The position numbers and the translations under genes are program-made. The notes under the pieces were generated by a model. That model did not search any database, was not told the origin of the DNA, and saw nothing but the letters and a program-made list of their open reading frames with translations. Positions 50,691 to 61,191 of a stretch of DNA of 64,000 nucleotides are shown piece after piece; positions within the stretch are counted from its first letter, which is position 1; each line of letters opens with the position of its first letter. Location of the stretch: NCBI RefSeq assembly GCF_009935845.1, contig NZ_QWEK01000004.1, positions 1-64,000 of the forward strand, written 5' to 3'. This DNA comes from Pseudoflavonifractor sp. 524-17 (lineage in GTDB: Bacteria; Bacillota; Clostridia; Oscillospirales; Oscillospiraceae).

Positions 50691-51943
50691 AAAGTTTCCT
50701 CCAGCAGCCCGGCGAGATAGCGCCGGATGAGATCGAAGGCGTTGTGGGCGGCGGCGGTGCGCACCCGCTGCCGGCCGGCGCCGCTGTGCAGCTCCCGCAC
50801 ATAGACGCCCTCCGGGGTGGCCAGGGCCACGTAGACCAGCCCCACCGGATTGCCCCGTTCGTCGCTGTCGGGTCCAGCCACCCCTGTGGTGGCCACGGCC
50901 AGGTCGCAGCCCAGGGCCGCCCGGGCGCCCTCCGCCATGGCCCGGGCCACCGGCTCGGACACAGCGCCGTACTCCTCCAGCAGGGCGGGGGACACCCCCA
51001 GAGCCCGCCTCTTGACGGCGTTGGTGTAGCTCACAATGCCACCGGCAAAGACGGCGGAGGCCCCCGGCAGGTCGGTCATCCGCTTGGCGATGAGTCCGCC
51101 GGTGCAGCTCTCCGCGCTGCCTAGGGTGAGTCCCTTCTCCTTCAGCAGGGCCAGCGCCACCTCCTCCAGGCAGGCCACATCCGCGCCGTACACCTTGTCG
51201 CCGAACAGGGCGCGGAGCTCCGCCTCCACCGGGGTGATGAGGGCGCGGGCCTCCTCCTGGGTGGGGGCCTTGGCGGTAATGCGCAGCTCGCACTCCCCCT
51301 CCTTGGCGTAGGGGGCCAGAGTGGGATTGGTCATGGCGTTCATCCGGTCCCGCAGCAGGATTTCCATAGAGGACTCCCCGATGCCGAAGAGCTTCAGGGT
51401 GCGGGAGACAATCACTCCATCAGACAGGGATTGGAGGTAGGGCGCCGCCCGGTACCGGAACATGGCGGTACACTCCCGGGGGGGCCCGGGGAGCATGATC
51501 ACCCGCACACCATCCGCCTTGAAGGCGCAGCCCGGGGCGGTGCCCCAGTCATTCTGAAAGGGCATACAGCCCTCCGGCAGGTAGAACTGCTGGGCGTTGT
51601 TGTCCGTCATGGTCTTGCCGATGGCCTGGAAGAACCCCCGGCAGCGGTCCTCCGCCTCCTGATTGTGGACCAGCTTTTTGCCAAAGCAGTCCGCCAGGAC
51701 GTTTTTGGTCAGATCGTCGCAGGTGGGGCCCAGACCGCCGGTGGTAATGATAATATCCGCCCGGCGGCGGGCGGTCTCCACCGCGGCCCGCAGCCGCTGG
51801 GGATTGTCCCCCACAACGGTGTGATAGTAGACATGGATACCCAGAGCGGACAGGCCCTGGGAGAGCATCTGAGCGTCGGTGTTGGCGATGTTGCCGAGGA
51901 GCAGCTCGGTGCCCACGGCGATGAGTTCAGCGGTATGGGACAT
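50687..51943 (-). CDS. cinA: CinA-like protein (nicotinamide-nucleotide amidase / damage-inducible)
   Basis: A 418-residue protein with the two standard CinA domains: an N-terminal molybdopterin-binding-like domain (AELIAVGTELLLGNIANTDA, ITTGGLGPTCDDLTK, MLPGPPREC) acting as ADP-ribose or related pyrophosphatase, and a C-terminal amidase domain (ESCTGGLIAKRMTDLPGAS, GIVSYTNAVKRR, ATTGVAGPDS). It recycles pyridine nucleotides and is linked to competence and DNA damage in other bacteria. The start follows GGAAG and lies next to the structured region at 52019-52320. Confidence 0.95.
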   Translation of the reverse strand: MSHTAELIAVGTELLLGNIANTDAQMLSQGLSALGIHVYYHTVVGDNPQRLRAAVETARRRADIIITTGGLGPTCDDLTKNVLADCFGKKLVHNQEAEDRCRGFFQAIGKTMTDNNAQQFYLPEGCMPFQNDWGTAPGCAFKADGVRVIMLPGPPRECTAMFRYRAAPYLQSLSDGVIVSRTLKLFGIGESSMEILLRDRMNAMTNPTLAPYAKEGECELRITAKAPTQEEARALITPVEAELRALFGDKVYGADVACLEEVALALLKEKGLTLGSAESCTGGLIAKRMTDLPGASAVFAGGIVSYTNAVKRRALGVSPALLEEYGAVSEPVARAMAEGARAALGCDLAVATTGVAGPDSDERGNPVGLVYVALATPEGVYVRELHSGAGRQRVRTAAAHNAFDLIRRYLAGLLEETL

Positions 51944-52018
51944 GGGAACACTTCCTTACTTTTTGTTTGATAACAGGCAGGGAGGCCCTGCGGGGGATTG
52001 CCCTGCGCAGGCGGCGTC

Positions 52019-52083
52019 CGGGGCCCTTTCCCGAAAGGGCCCCGGAACCCCAAAGGGCCCAAGGGGGGCTGGCCCCCCTTGGG
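52019..52083. repeat. pair of very GC-rich perfect hairpins
   Basis: Two adjacent palindromes: 52019-52044 (CGGGGCCCTTTC mirrored) and 52058-52083 (CCCAAGGGGGGC mirrored). They lie 75-140 bases upstream of cinA on its 5' side and produce spurious Pro/Gly-rich reading frames. They look like a mobile or repeated intergenic unit rather than part of a gene. Confidence 0.5.
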
Positions 52084-52160
52084 GAACCCCCATACGATAG
52101 GCCCACCCGGCGCACCGCGCCGGATATCTGCCATGCTGATATGCCAGTCTGGCAGACAAC

Positions 52161-52319
52161 GCGGTCCCAGCTAAGGTCTTGCGCTTACGGTACAATAGAA
52201 GAGCCGGGCCTCTCGGGTCGGCCCGGGGGCAAGTACACTGCCAGCCGCTCCCCCGGGCCGGCTGGGGAGGCCCGGCACATAAAACCTGGTCTGGCAGAAG
52301 ACCTACGCAGGGATCACCT
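52161..52319. ncRNA. 6S RNA-like structured RNA candidate
   Basis: A closing stem of about 20 base pairs with mismatches (52161-52180 with 52298-52318), an asymmetric internal bubble (about 52181-52202 and 52277-52297) and a long GC-rich terminal hairpin (GCCGGGCCTC at 52203 with GAGGCCCGGC ending 52276, continued inward by CGGCCCGGGGG/CCCCCGGGCCG). This closing stem - open bubble - terminal stem layout and the size of about 160-200 bases are those of 6S RNA. TATTGT (minus strand) or CATAAA (plus strand) in the bubble could mimic a -10 element. The strand could not be settled because neither side has a clear promoter. Confidence 0.45.
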
Positions 52320-52469
52320 ATTTCGAAAGACACTCAGGACGCTGAGGCAGTGATGGCGGCGCGGTGCGCCGCCCGGCCCCCCGCGCAGGGCCCCACGGCG
52401 GGGCAGTACACCGGGATGAAAGGCGGAAACCCCCGGCTCATCCTTCTCCTCGTATTTTGAGGAATGGCG

Positions 52470-53933
52470 CTACAGCCCCTCCAGTACGCCGGCCAAGGCA
52501 GCGGCGTAATAGGGCAGGCCGGCCAGGGGGGCCCGCTCATCCACGCAGTGGGCATCCAAAATGTCCGGCCCGGTGCTCACCATCACCATGTCCGGGTTTT
52601 TCTCCCCCAGCACCGAGGGCTCCAGCCCCACGTGGACGGCGGTGACCTCCATCTCCTCTCCGGTCGCTTCCCGGTAGGACTGGCAGAGAAGGCGGATGAG
52701 GCGGCTGTCCGGACTGCCGGGCCAGCCGTGGTAACAGGAGACCTCCTCCAGCACAAAGCCGTTCTGGGCGGCGGTGCGGTCGTGCTGGGCGAAGAGCGCG
52801 CGCTCCTCCTCCCGCCGGGCGCAGCGGAGGAAGGCCAGCACACACAGCCGCTCCCCCTCCCGGTACACCCGGCCGATGTTGGCGGAGGCCCCCACCACTC
52901 CGGGGAAAGCGGGGTGCATGGCGTATACGCCGTTGTGCAGGCCGGTGAGCAGGGCCAGGGCGGCGGCCCTGTCCTCCCCACTCCACACAGCGGCAGGGAG
53001 GGCGGATGCCTCCAGTACGGCGGTGAGGTTAGGGTCGGCGGTCTGGTACTGACGGCGCAGCTCCTCCTGCCAGCGGCGGACTTCCGCCTGCAGCCGCCCC
53101 CCCTGTCCCTGGGGGAGGACTAAGACCGCCTGGGCCTGCATGGGGATGGCGTTGTGGGCGCTGCCCCCGGACAGGTCCCCGATCCAGACGTCCAGCTCCG
53201 GGGACAGCCTTGTCAAAAAGTCCGCCAGGGCGCGCACAGCGTTGCACCGGTTTTTGTGGATGTCGTCCCCGGAGTGGCCCCCGATGCCCCCGGAGAGGGT
53301 GAGCCGCCAGCCCTCTCCCGCCGGGGCGGGGGAGAGGAGCAGGGGGCGGACGCACCGCTCCCGCCGCCCTCCGGCAGACCCGGCGATGGCCCGGCCCAGG
53401 TGGAAGCCGTCGGTATTGAGCAGGCCGTAAGCCCCCTGGAGCCAGCCGGGATCCACCTGGGCCGCCCCCTGAAGGCCCACCTCCTCGCACACGGTGAAGA
53501 GCAGGCGCAGGGGACCATGGTTCAGGTCCTGTTCCATCAGCCACAGCACTGTGGCGTTGCCCAGGTTGTTGTCCGCGCCCAGGGTGGAGCTGCCGTCGGT
53601 GCGCAGCACCCCATCCTGGATCACCAGCCTGGGGGTGTCCCGCAGGGGGTCGAAGCCGCTGCCCGGCCGGACGGTACACACCATATCCATGTGGCCCTGG
53701 AGGATGAGCAGGGGACAGTTTTCCCGCCCCGGGGCGGGGGGGACCTCCGCCAGAACGTTTCCGGCCGGATCCCGCCGGGGGGACAGCCCCATCCGCCTCA
53801 GCCGGTCCATGAGGTAATCGCTCTCCTGTTCCTCGTGATAAGAGCCGTGGGGAACCTGGTTCAGACCACGGAACTGCGCTAAAATTCCTTGGGTAATGGC
53901 CTGCGCCCCGCCCAGCCGCGCCAGCATTGTCAT
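52470..53933 (-). CDS. pepD: aminoacyl-histidine dipeptidase
   Basis: A 487-residue M20C dipeptidase (Xaa-His, beta-Ala-His type). Zinc ligands are in LILQGHMDMVC, TLGADNNLGN, LFTVCEEVGLQGA and LNTDG; GGIGGHSGDDIHKNRCN is the lid-domain substrate site, and CHGW-like and IDAHC segments lie near the C-terminus. The start ATG 53933 has AAGGAG 9 bases upstream. It degrades dipeptides in the cytoplasm. The gap of 526 bases downstream to cinA holds the hairpins and the 6S-like candidate. Confidence 0.95.
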   Translation of the reverse strand: MTMLARLGGAQAITQGILAQFRGLNQVPHGSYHEEQESDYLMDRLRRMGLSPRRDPAGNVLAEVPPAPGRENCPLLILQGHMDMVCTVRPGSGFDPLRDTPRLVIQDGVLRTDGSSTLGADNNLGNATVLWLMEQDLNHGPLRLLFTVCEEVGLQGAAQVDPGWLQGAYGLLNTDGFHLGRAIAGSAGGRRERCVRPLLLSPAPAGEGWRLTLSGGIGGHSGDDIHKNRCNAVRALADFLTRLSPELDVWIGDLSGGSAHNAIPMQAQAVLVLPQGQGGRLQAEVRRWQEELRRQYQTADPNLTAVLEASALPAAVWSGEDRAAALALLTGLHNGVYAMHPAFPGVVGASANIGRVYREGERLCVLAFLRCARREEERALFAQHDRTAAQNGFVLEEVSCYHGWPGSPDSRLIRLLCQSYREATGEEMEVTAVHVGLEPSVLGEKNPDMVMVSTGPDILDAHCVDERAPLAGLPYYAAALAGVLEGL

Positions 53934-54054
53934 CGGTATCCGCTCCTTGTGTGGTTTTTCTCTATTGTATCAGAGTCTGTTCCATATCTCAACCTGCACA
54001 GATGAGCGCGGGGAGCCAGGGAACAGGCGCTCAGGGGGAGGGCCCGGGCGCAAA

Positions 54055-54612
54055 TCAGCACAGGGCCTCCCATGTACCCAGGGCCACCAGCAGCAGGCCG
54101 GACAGGGGGAGGGCCAGCCGGCCCAGCAGCCGGCCCGCCACCCCCGCCCCCAGCCAGCGGCCAAAGGGCAGGCAGAGCAGGGTAAGGAGAAAATTGACCC
54201 CGGTAGCCGCCGGGACGGACAGTCCGGCGGCGCCGGCGGCCACCCCTACCCCCGCGTTGTTCACTGCCAGAGCCGCAGCCAGGGCGATCCACCCCGCCAG
54301 ACCGGGCTGGACGGGACCGTCCTCCCCGCCGCCCTCTTTCCCGCGGAGGAAGTCCAGCAGAAACCAGCACCCGATGCCCACCAGGGCCAGCCCCCCCAGC
54401 ATATTGGCCGCCTCCGGCGCCGCCGCCGCCACCAGATCCCCCAGAATGAGGGACAGCCAGGTGACAACGGTGGTGATGGCGGCCAGCACCAGGGCGTGCC
54501 TTGCCGGGATGCGCACCCCCCGGGCCCCATACCCCGCCGCCAGCAGGACGGTGTCCAGATTACAGGCCAGAGCGAAAAAAAACGCCGTTACCAGCGCAGA
54601 AATCAGTGCCAT
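54055..54612 (-). CDS. MntP/YtaF-like membrane protein
   Basis: A 185-residue protein with six membrane helices in two internally repeated halves, starting ALISALVTAFFFALACNLDTVLLAAGYGARGVR and AALAVNNAGVGVAAGAAGLS; the Asp/Asn residues in each repeat are the metal-transport positions of MntP-type manganese exporters. The closest look is YtaF, a sporulation-linked relative. Metal export is therefore probable but not certain. GGAGGCGC precedes the start. Confidence 0.8.
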   Translation of the reverse strand: MALISALVTAFFFALACNLDTVLLAAGYGARGVRIPARHALVLAAITTVVTWLSLILGDLVAAAAPEAANMLGGLALVGIGCWFLLDFLRGKEGGGEDGPVQPGLAGWIALAAALAVNNAGVGVAAGAAGLSVPAATGVNFLLTLLCLPFGRWLGAGVAGRLLGRLALPLSGLLLVALGTWEALC

Positions 54613-54695
54613 ATCGCGCCTCCTTTTCCGCCCATCCTATGAAAAGAGAGGCGGGGAGGTGCCTGCGGGTCAGGGACGCCTTAAACAAGGCAAAA

Positions 54696-54778
54696 GCCTG
54701 TATTCACAGCCGGGAACACTGGACTGCCGGGGGATTTTGTCCCGGCTGGACAGTGTCCAACGGTTCTGAATACAGGCT
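54696..54778. repeat. palindromic repeat element, copy 1
   Basis: An 83-base palindrome with perfect 12-base ends (AGCCTGTATTCA and TGAATACAGGCT) and further pairing inside (CCGGGA.../...TCCCGG). It lies downstream of the YczE-like gene and matches, in inverted orientation, the element at 55590-55693 on the other side of that gene. Confidence 0.75.
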
Positions 54779-54900
54779 CTGACCGTCCCGGCCGGAACCA
54801 GGCGGGGACGGAGATCAAACAGCCGTAAAGGCTCCGCCGTGATAGCAGAGATATGGGAGCGGCGAGGAACGGGGCGTGGGACAGGGCGTCCTCACCGGCG

Positions 54901-55563
54901 TCACTCCTCCTGAGACAGCGGGGCGCCGCCCCCCAGCAGCGGCCGGAGCAGGCGCTGGAAGAGCTGGGCCAGTCCTCCGGTAGACACCGCGGCCACCACT
55001 GTGCCCGCCCCCGCGCCGGCCAGCCGGCCCAGGCAGAGGAGAGACACCGCGATGGCTGCGGCCACAATGGTCACGTCAAAGGCGGTCTTGGCGGCGCCGA
55101 AGGGGACGGCGTATTTCCTGTTCACCGCCCGGCAGAACCCCTCACAGGGGAGGTACATCACGTCCCCCATTACCTCCAGGGCCACCCCCAGGCCCAGCAC
55201 GGTACACCCCGCAAGGAGCAGCGCCGTCCGGGCGGGGCAGGAGGACAGCGTCCAGCCCCGGAGCAGCCACAGCCAGACGTCCAGCCCCATGGAAAACAGG
55301 AAGCTGGCGGGGAGCTGGAAGAGCTGCGCGGGCCGGAACTCCCGCCGGAGCACCGCCGCCTGCCCCGCCAGGGCGGCCGCATTGATGAGGAAGGTAAACG
55401 TGCCCAAGGTAACGGCGGGGACAAGCAGATTGAGCACAAAGGGCAGGCTGGCAATGGGGCTGCACCCCAGGCCGGCCTTGACGATCAGGGAGCTGCCAAA
55501 GGAGGCGACGACCACGCCCAAAGAAAAGGTACCGTACCGGGACAATGCCCCTGGATAGGCCAT
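54901..55563 (-). CDS. YczE/YitT-like membrane protein
   Basis: A 220-residue integral membrane protein with about five or six helices. The start MAYPGALSRYGTFSLGVVVASFG and GLGCSPIASLPFVLNL segments, and the later GDVMYLPCEGFCRAVNRKY, fit the YczE group (DUF6198-like), which in Bacillus influences surfactin/antibiotic synthesis; function here unknown. Start 55563 follows AAAGGAGGG. The gene is bracketed by two inverted copies of a palindromic repeat, so gene and repeats may have moved together. Confidence 0.8.
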   Translation of the reverse strand: MAYPGALSRYGTFSLGVVVASFGSSLIVKAGLGCSPIASLPFVLNLLVPAVTLGTFTFLINAAALAGQAAVLRREFRPAQLFQLPASFLFSMGLDVWLWLLRGWTLSSCPARTALLLAGCTVLGLGVALEVMGDVMYLPCEGFCRAVNRKYAVPFGAAKTAFDVTIVAAAIAVSLLCLGRLAGAGAGTVVAAVSTGGLAQLFQRLLRPLLGGGAPLSQEE

Positions 55564-55589
55564 GGCACACCCTCCTTTCCCGGTTTTAC

Positions 55590-55693
55590 AAGCTGGATTC
55601 ACAGCCGCTGAACGCTGTCCGGCCGGACCCTTTGCCGCCCCGCGGCGGCAAAAATCCCCCGGTCATCCAGCATTCCCAGGCTATGAATACAGG
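55590..55693. repeat. palindromic repeat element, copy 2 (with inserted hairpin)
   Basis: Aligns to the reverse complement of copy 1: GGATTCACAGCCG...AACGCTGTCCGGCCGGAC on one side and AAAATCCCCCGG...CAGCATTCCCAGGCTATGAATACAGG on the other. It carries an additional hairpin (TTTGCCGCCCCGCGGCGGCAAA) of about 20 bases in the middle. It lies upstream of the YczE-like gene. Confidence 0.7.
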
Positions 55694-55916
55694 TTTTTAC
55701 AGAAAAATTGTAACACAGCCTGCCGGCGGACACAAGGACGATTTTCGCGGCCCATCCGGCGGCCCGGAGACAGAAAACAGGCGCCCAGGCTGGAGCTGGG
55801 GATTTTGTTCACATTTTCCCCTTTTTTATTGGGGTGGGATATGATATACTGTACCATGAATTTCTGTAGACAAATGCTTGGCAGCGCCAGCATTGGGGAA
55901 AGGTGAACGACCTGAA

Positions 55917-58676
<2,760 letters not shown>

Positions 58677-58693
58677 TCAATCAGAAATGTACT

Positions 58694-58741
58694 GAAAAGG
58701 CAGAATGGAGGGACAAAAACCAGACGTTCTGCCTTTTCTGT
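58694..58741 (+). terminator. secA terminator
   Basis: GAAAAGGCAGAA (58694-58705) and TTCTGCCTTTTC (58727-58738) form a 12-base-pair hairpin with a T-rich end. Confidence 0.85.
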
Positions 58742-58759
58742 TCAGATGAGGACTGTTGA

Positions 58760-59572
58760 ATGAATATTATTGAGTGTGAACACGGCGGCGTCCCTTTTCT
58801 CTCCTGTGAGGGCTTTGCCGCCGCCGGCGGAGTGGCCCACGGCTTTTCCACCCGGGCGGGGGGCGTAAGCGAGGGGATCTACGCCTCGCTGAACCTGGGC
58901 TTCTGCCGTGGGGACGACCGGGAGAAGGTGCTGGAGAACTACCGCCGGTTCTGCGCCGCCATCGGGGCGGACTATGAGGGGCTGGTCCTGTCCAACCAGG
59001 TCCACGGGGATGTGGTGCGCCCCGTCACCACCGCCGACCGGGGCAAGGGCATCCACTCCAAGGGCAATTACGAGGCCGACGGCCTCATTACCGACATCCC
59101 CGGCCTCTGCCTGACCATCTTCGGAGCAGACTGCCTGCCCATCCTGCTCTACGACCCGGCGCGCCGGGTGATTGCCGCAGTCCACGCGGGCTGGCGGGGC
59201 ACCGCCAACGGCATCGCCGCCAAGGCGGTGGAGCGCATGGCGGACAGCTATGGCTGCCGGCCGGGGGACATTCTGGCGGCGGTGGGACCGGGGATCTCCA
59301 AGTGCTGCTTTGAAACCGACGAGGACGTGCCCAACGCCCTGAGCGAAGCCATGGGGGCCGCCGCCCTGCACCATATCGAGGTGCGGGGAAACAACAAATT
59401 CTATGTGGACCTGAAGGCCCTCAACGCCCTGCGCCTGGAGAAAGCGGGGCTGGCGGCGGAGCACATCGCCGTATCCGATCTGTGTACCATGTGCCAGCAT
59501 GACCGGTTCTGGTCCCACCGCTACACCAAGGGGGAGCGGGGAAGCCAGGCCGCCATGCTCCAGCTTCTGTAG
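58760..59572 (+). CDS. pgeF: peptidoglycan editing factor PgeF (YfiH/YlmD family)
   Basis: A 270-residue laccase-domain (DUF152) hydrolase that edits misincorporated L-Ser in peptidoglycan precursors; related proteins also show polyphenol or purine-nucleoside activities. Zinc-site landmarks are LSNQVHGDVV, FGADCLPILLYD, HAGWRGTANG and CMHD-like CTMCQHDRFWSHR. It begins after the secA terminator; a TGAGGACTGTTGA leader has no strong ribosome binding site. The SBP gene starts 2 bases after its stop. Confidence 0.93.
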   Translation: MNIIECEHGGVPFLSCEGFAAAGGVAHGFSTRAGGVSEGIYASLNLGFCRGDDREKVLENYRRFCAAIGADYEGLVLSNQVHGDVVRPVTTADRGKGIHSKGNYEADGLITDIPGLCLTIFGADCLPILLYDPARRVIAAVHAGWRGTANGIAAKAVERMADSYGCRPGDILAAVGPGISKCCFETDEDVPNALSEAMGAAALHHIEVRGNNKFYVDLKALNALRLEKAGLAAEHIAVSDLCTMCQHDRFWSHRYTKGERGSQAAMLQLL

Positions 59573-59574
59573 GC

Positions 59575-61119
59575 ATGGGGCGGCGCGGCGCGTGTTTCGT
59601 TCTGGCACTGGCGCTGGCGCTGGGCCTGTGCGCCTGCGGGGAGGAGCCGGAGTACGTCCTCCCCCCGGAGACGCCCCCGCCCCCCGCGCCCACCCAGAGC
59701 GCCCAGCCCATGCCCTTTGCCCTGGCCTGCTACCCCGGGCAGGGGCTCCACCCCATCCTGGGGACCAACCGGGCCAATCTGAATTTGGCCGGCCTGATCT
59801 ACGACGGGCTGTACGAGCTGGACCGGAATTTCGCCCCCCAGAGCGCCTTGGCGGTGGCCCACACCGTGTCAGAGGACGGGCTTACCTGGCAGTTCACCCT
59901 GCGGCAAGGAGTGACCTTCTCTGACGGGAGTCCTCTTACCGCGGCGGACGCGGCCTATTCCCTCAACCTGGCCCGGGAGAGCCCCCTGTACGCCCAGCGG
60001 CTGGGGGCGGTAACCGCCGTCCGCGCGGAGGGAGAGCAGGTGGCGGTCACCCTGTCCGCCCCCAACGGGGCCCTGCCCGCCCTGCTGGATATCCCTGTCA
60101 TCCGTCCCAACGGGGAGGAGGGCGCCCCTCTGGGCACCGGGCGGTATGTCCTGGCAGGGAGCGGGACGGAGCTGTCTCTGAACCGCCGGACCGGCGGCTG
60201 GCGGGAGGCGCCCCCCAGTCTGGAGCGCATCCCCCTGCGCTCCATGGAGCAGAACGAGGATTTGATCTACGCCTTTGACACCCGGTCCGTAACGCTGGTG
60301 GGGACCGACTTCACCAGCCCCGGGACGCTGGGCTTTTCCGGCAGCTTTGAGACGGTGGATTATTCTACGGCAGATATGCTCTATCTCGGCTTCAACTGTT
60401 CCTCCGGCCCCTGCCGCAGTCCGGAGGTGCGCCGGGCCCTCAGCCGGGGGCTGGACCGGGACGCCCTGTGCGCCGGGGTGTTTTCCCTCCACGCGGCGCC
60501 GGCGGCCCTGCCCGCCCATCCGGCCAGCGGCGTCTACGACAAGGAGACGGCGGATCGGCTGTCCTATGACCCCCAGTCCATGGCGGATCTTCTGCGCCAG
60601 GGGGGCTGGACCAACGAGGGGGAGGGCTGGCGCAGCGGACGGCAGACCCTGGCGCTGAGGCTGGTGGTCAATCAGGACAACAGCTATAAAACCAGCGCGG
60701 CGGACGAGCTGGGGCGGACCTTTACCGAGGCGGGAATCGCCGTCACCGTAGAAAAGCTGCCCTGGGAGGACTACCTCACCGCCCTGGAAACCGGCGACTT
60801 TGACCTCTATCTGGGGGAGACGCGCCTCACCGGGGACTTTGATCCGGCCCTCCTGCTCAACGGCGGGGCGCTGAACTATGGCCGCTACACCGGCGGCGGC
60901 ACCGACGTTCCTCTGGCGGCGTTTCAGGCCGCCCAGGGTCCCGCCCGGACCGCCGCTGCCAAGGTCTTTTACGGGGCGTGGGCGCAGGAGGCTCCCTTTG
61001 CCGTCCTGTGCTTTAAAAACTGGTCGGTCCTCACCCAGTGGGGGCAGGTCTCCGGCCTGACGCCCACCCAGCAGAACTTGTTTTACGGCTTTGAACAGTG
61101 GACCATCCGGGGTGGATAG
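59575..61119 (+). CDS. ABC-type peptide/solute-binding lipoprotein (SBP_bac_5)
   Basis: A 514-residue extracellular binding lipoprotein. The signal peptide ends in the lipobox GLCAC; a Pro-rich linker follows, then the DppA/OppA-like domain: LNLAGLIYDGLYELD, VSEDGLTWQFTLRQGVTFSDGSPLTAADAAYS, and the second lobe with EVRRALSRGLDRDALC and DLYLGE. No permease or ATPase gene is adjacent. It starts 2 bases after pgeF, so both may be co-transcribed, suggesting recapture of cell-wall peptides, but this is only an inference. Confidence 0.88.
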   Translation: MGRRGACFVLALALALGLCACGEEPEYVLPPETPPPPAPTQSAQPMPFALACYPGQGLHPILGTNRANLNLAGLIYDGLYELDRNFAPQSALAVAHTVSEDGLTWQFTLRQGVTFSDGSPLTAADAAYSLNLARESPLYAQRLGAVTAVRAEGEQVAVTLSAPNGALPALLDIPVIRPNGEEGAPLGTGRYVLAGSGTELSLNRRTGGWREAPPSLERIPLRSMEQNEDLIYAFDTRSVTLVGTDFTSPGTLGFSGSFETVDYSTADMLYLGFNCSSGPCRSPEVRRALSRGLDRDALCAGVFSLHAAPAALPAHPASGVYDKETADRLSYDPQSMADLLRQGGWTNEGEGWRSGRQTLALRLVVNQDNSYKTSAADELGRTFTEAGIAVTVEKLPWEDYLTALETGDFDLYLGETRLTGDFDPALLLNGGALNYGRYTGGGTDVPLAAFQAAQGPARTAAAKVFYGAWAQEAPFAVLCFKNWSVLTQWGQVSGLTPTQQNLFYGFEQWTIRGG

Positions 61120-61191
61120 AGGTCCTGAAGCATGTCTGAATACAGAGAAAACAGGCCCTAGGGGGGCCGGTACAGATAAGGGGTTTTGAAC

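Noticed and set aside
51956..52333. Pro/Gly-rich open frames in the cinA-pepD gap
   Set aside because: They arise from GC-rich perfect palindromes and the structured RNA candidate and show no protein-like pattern.
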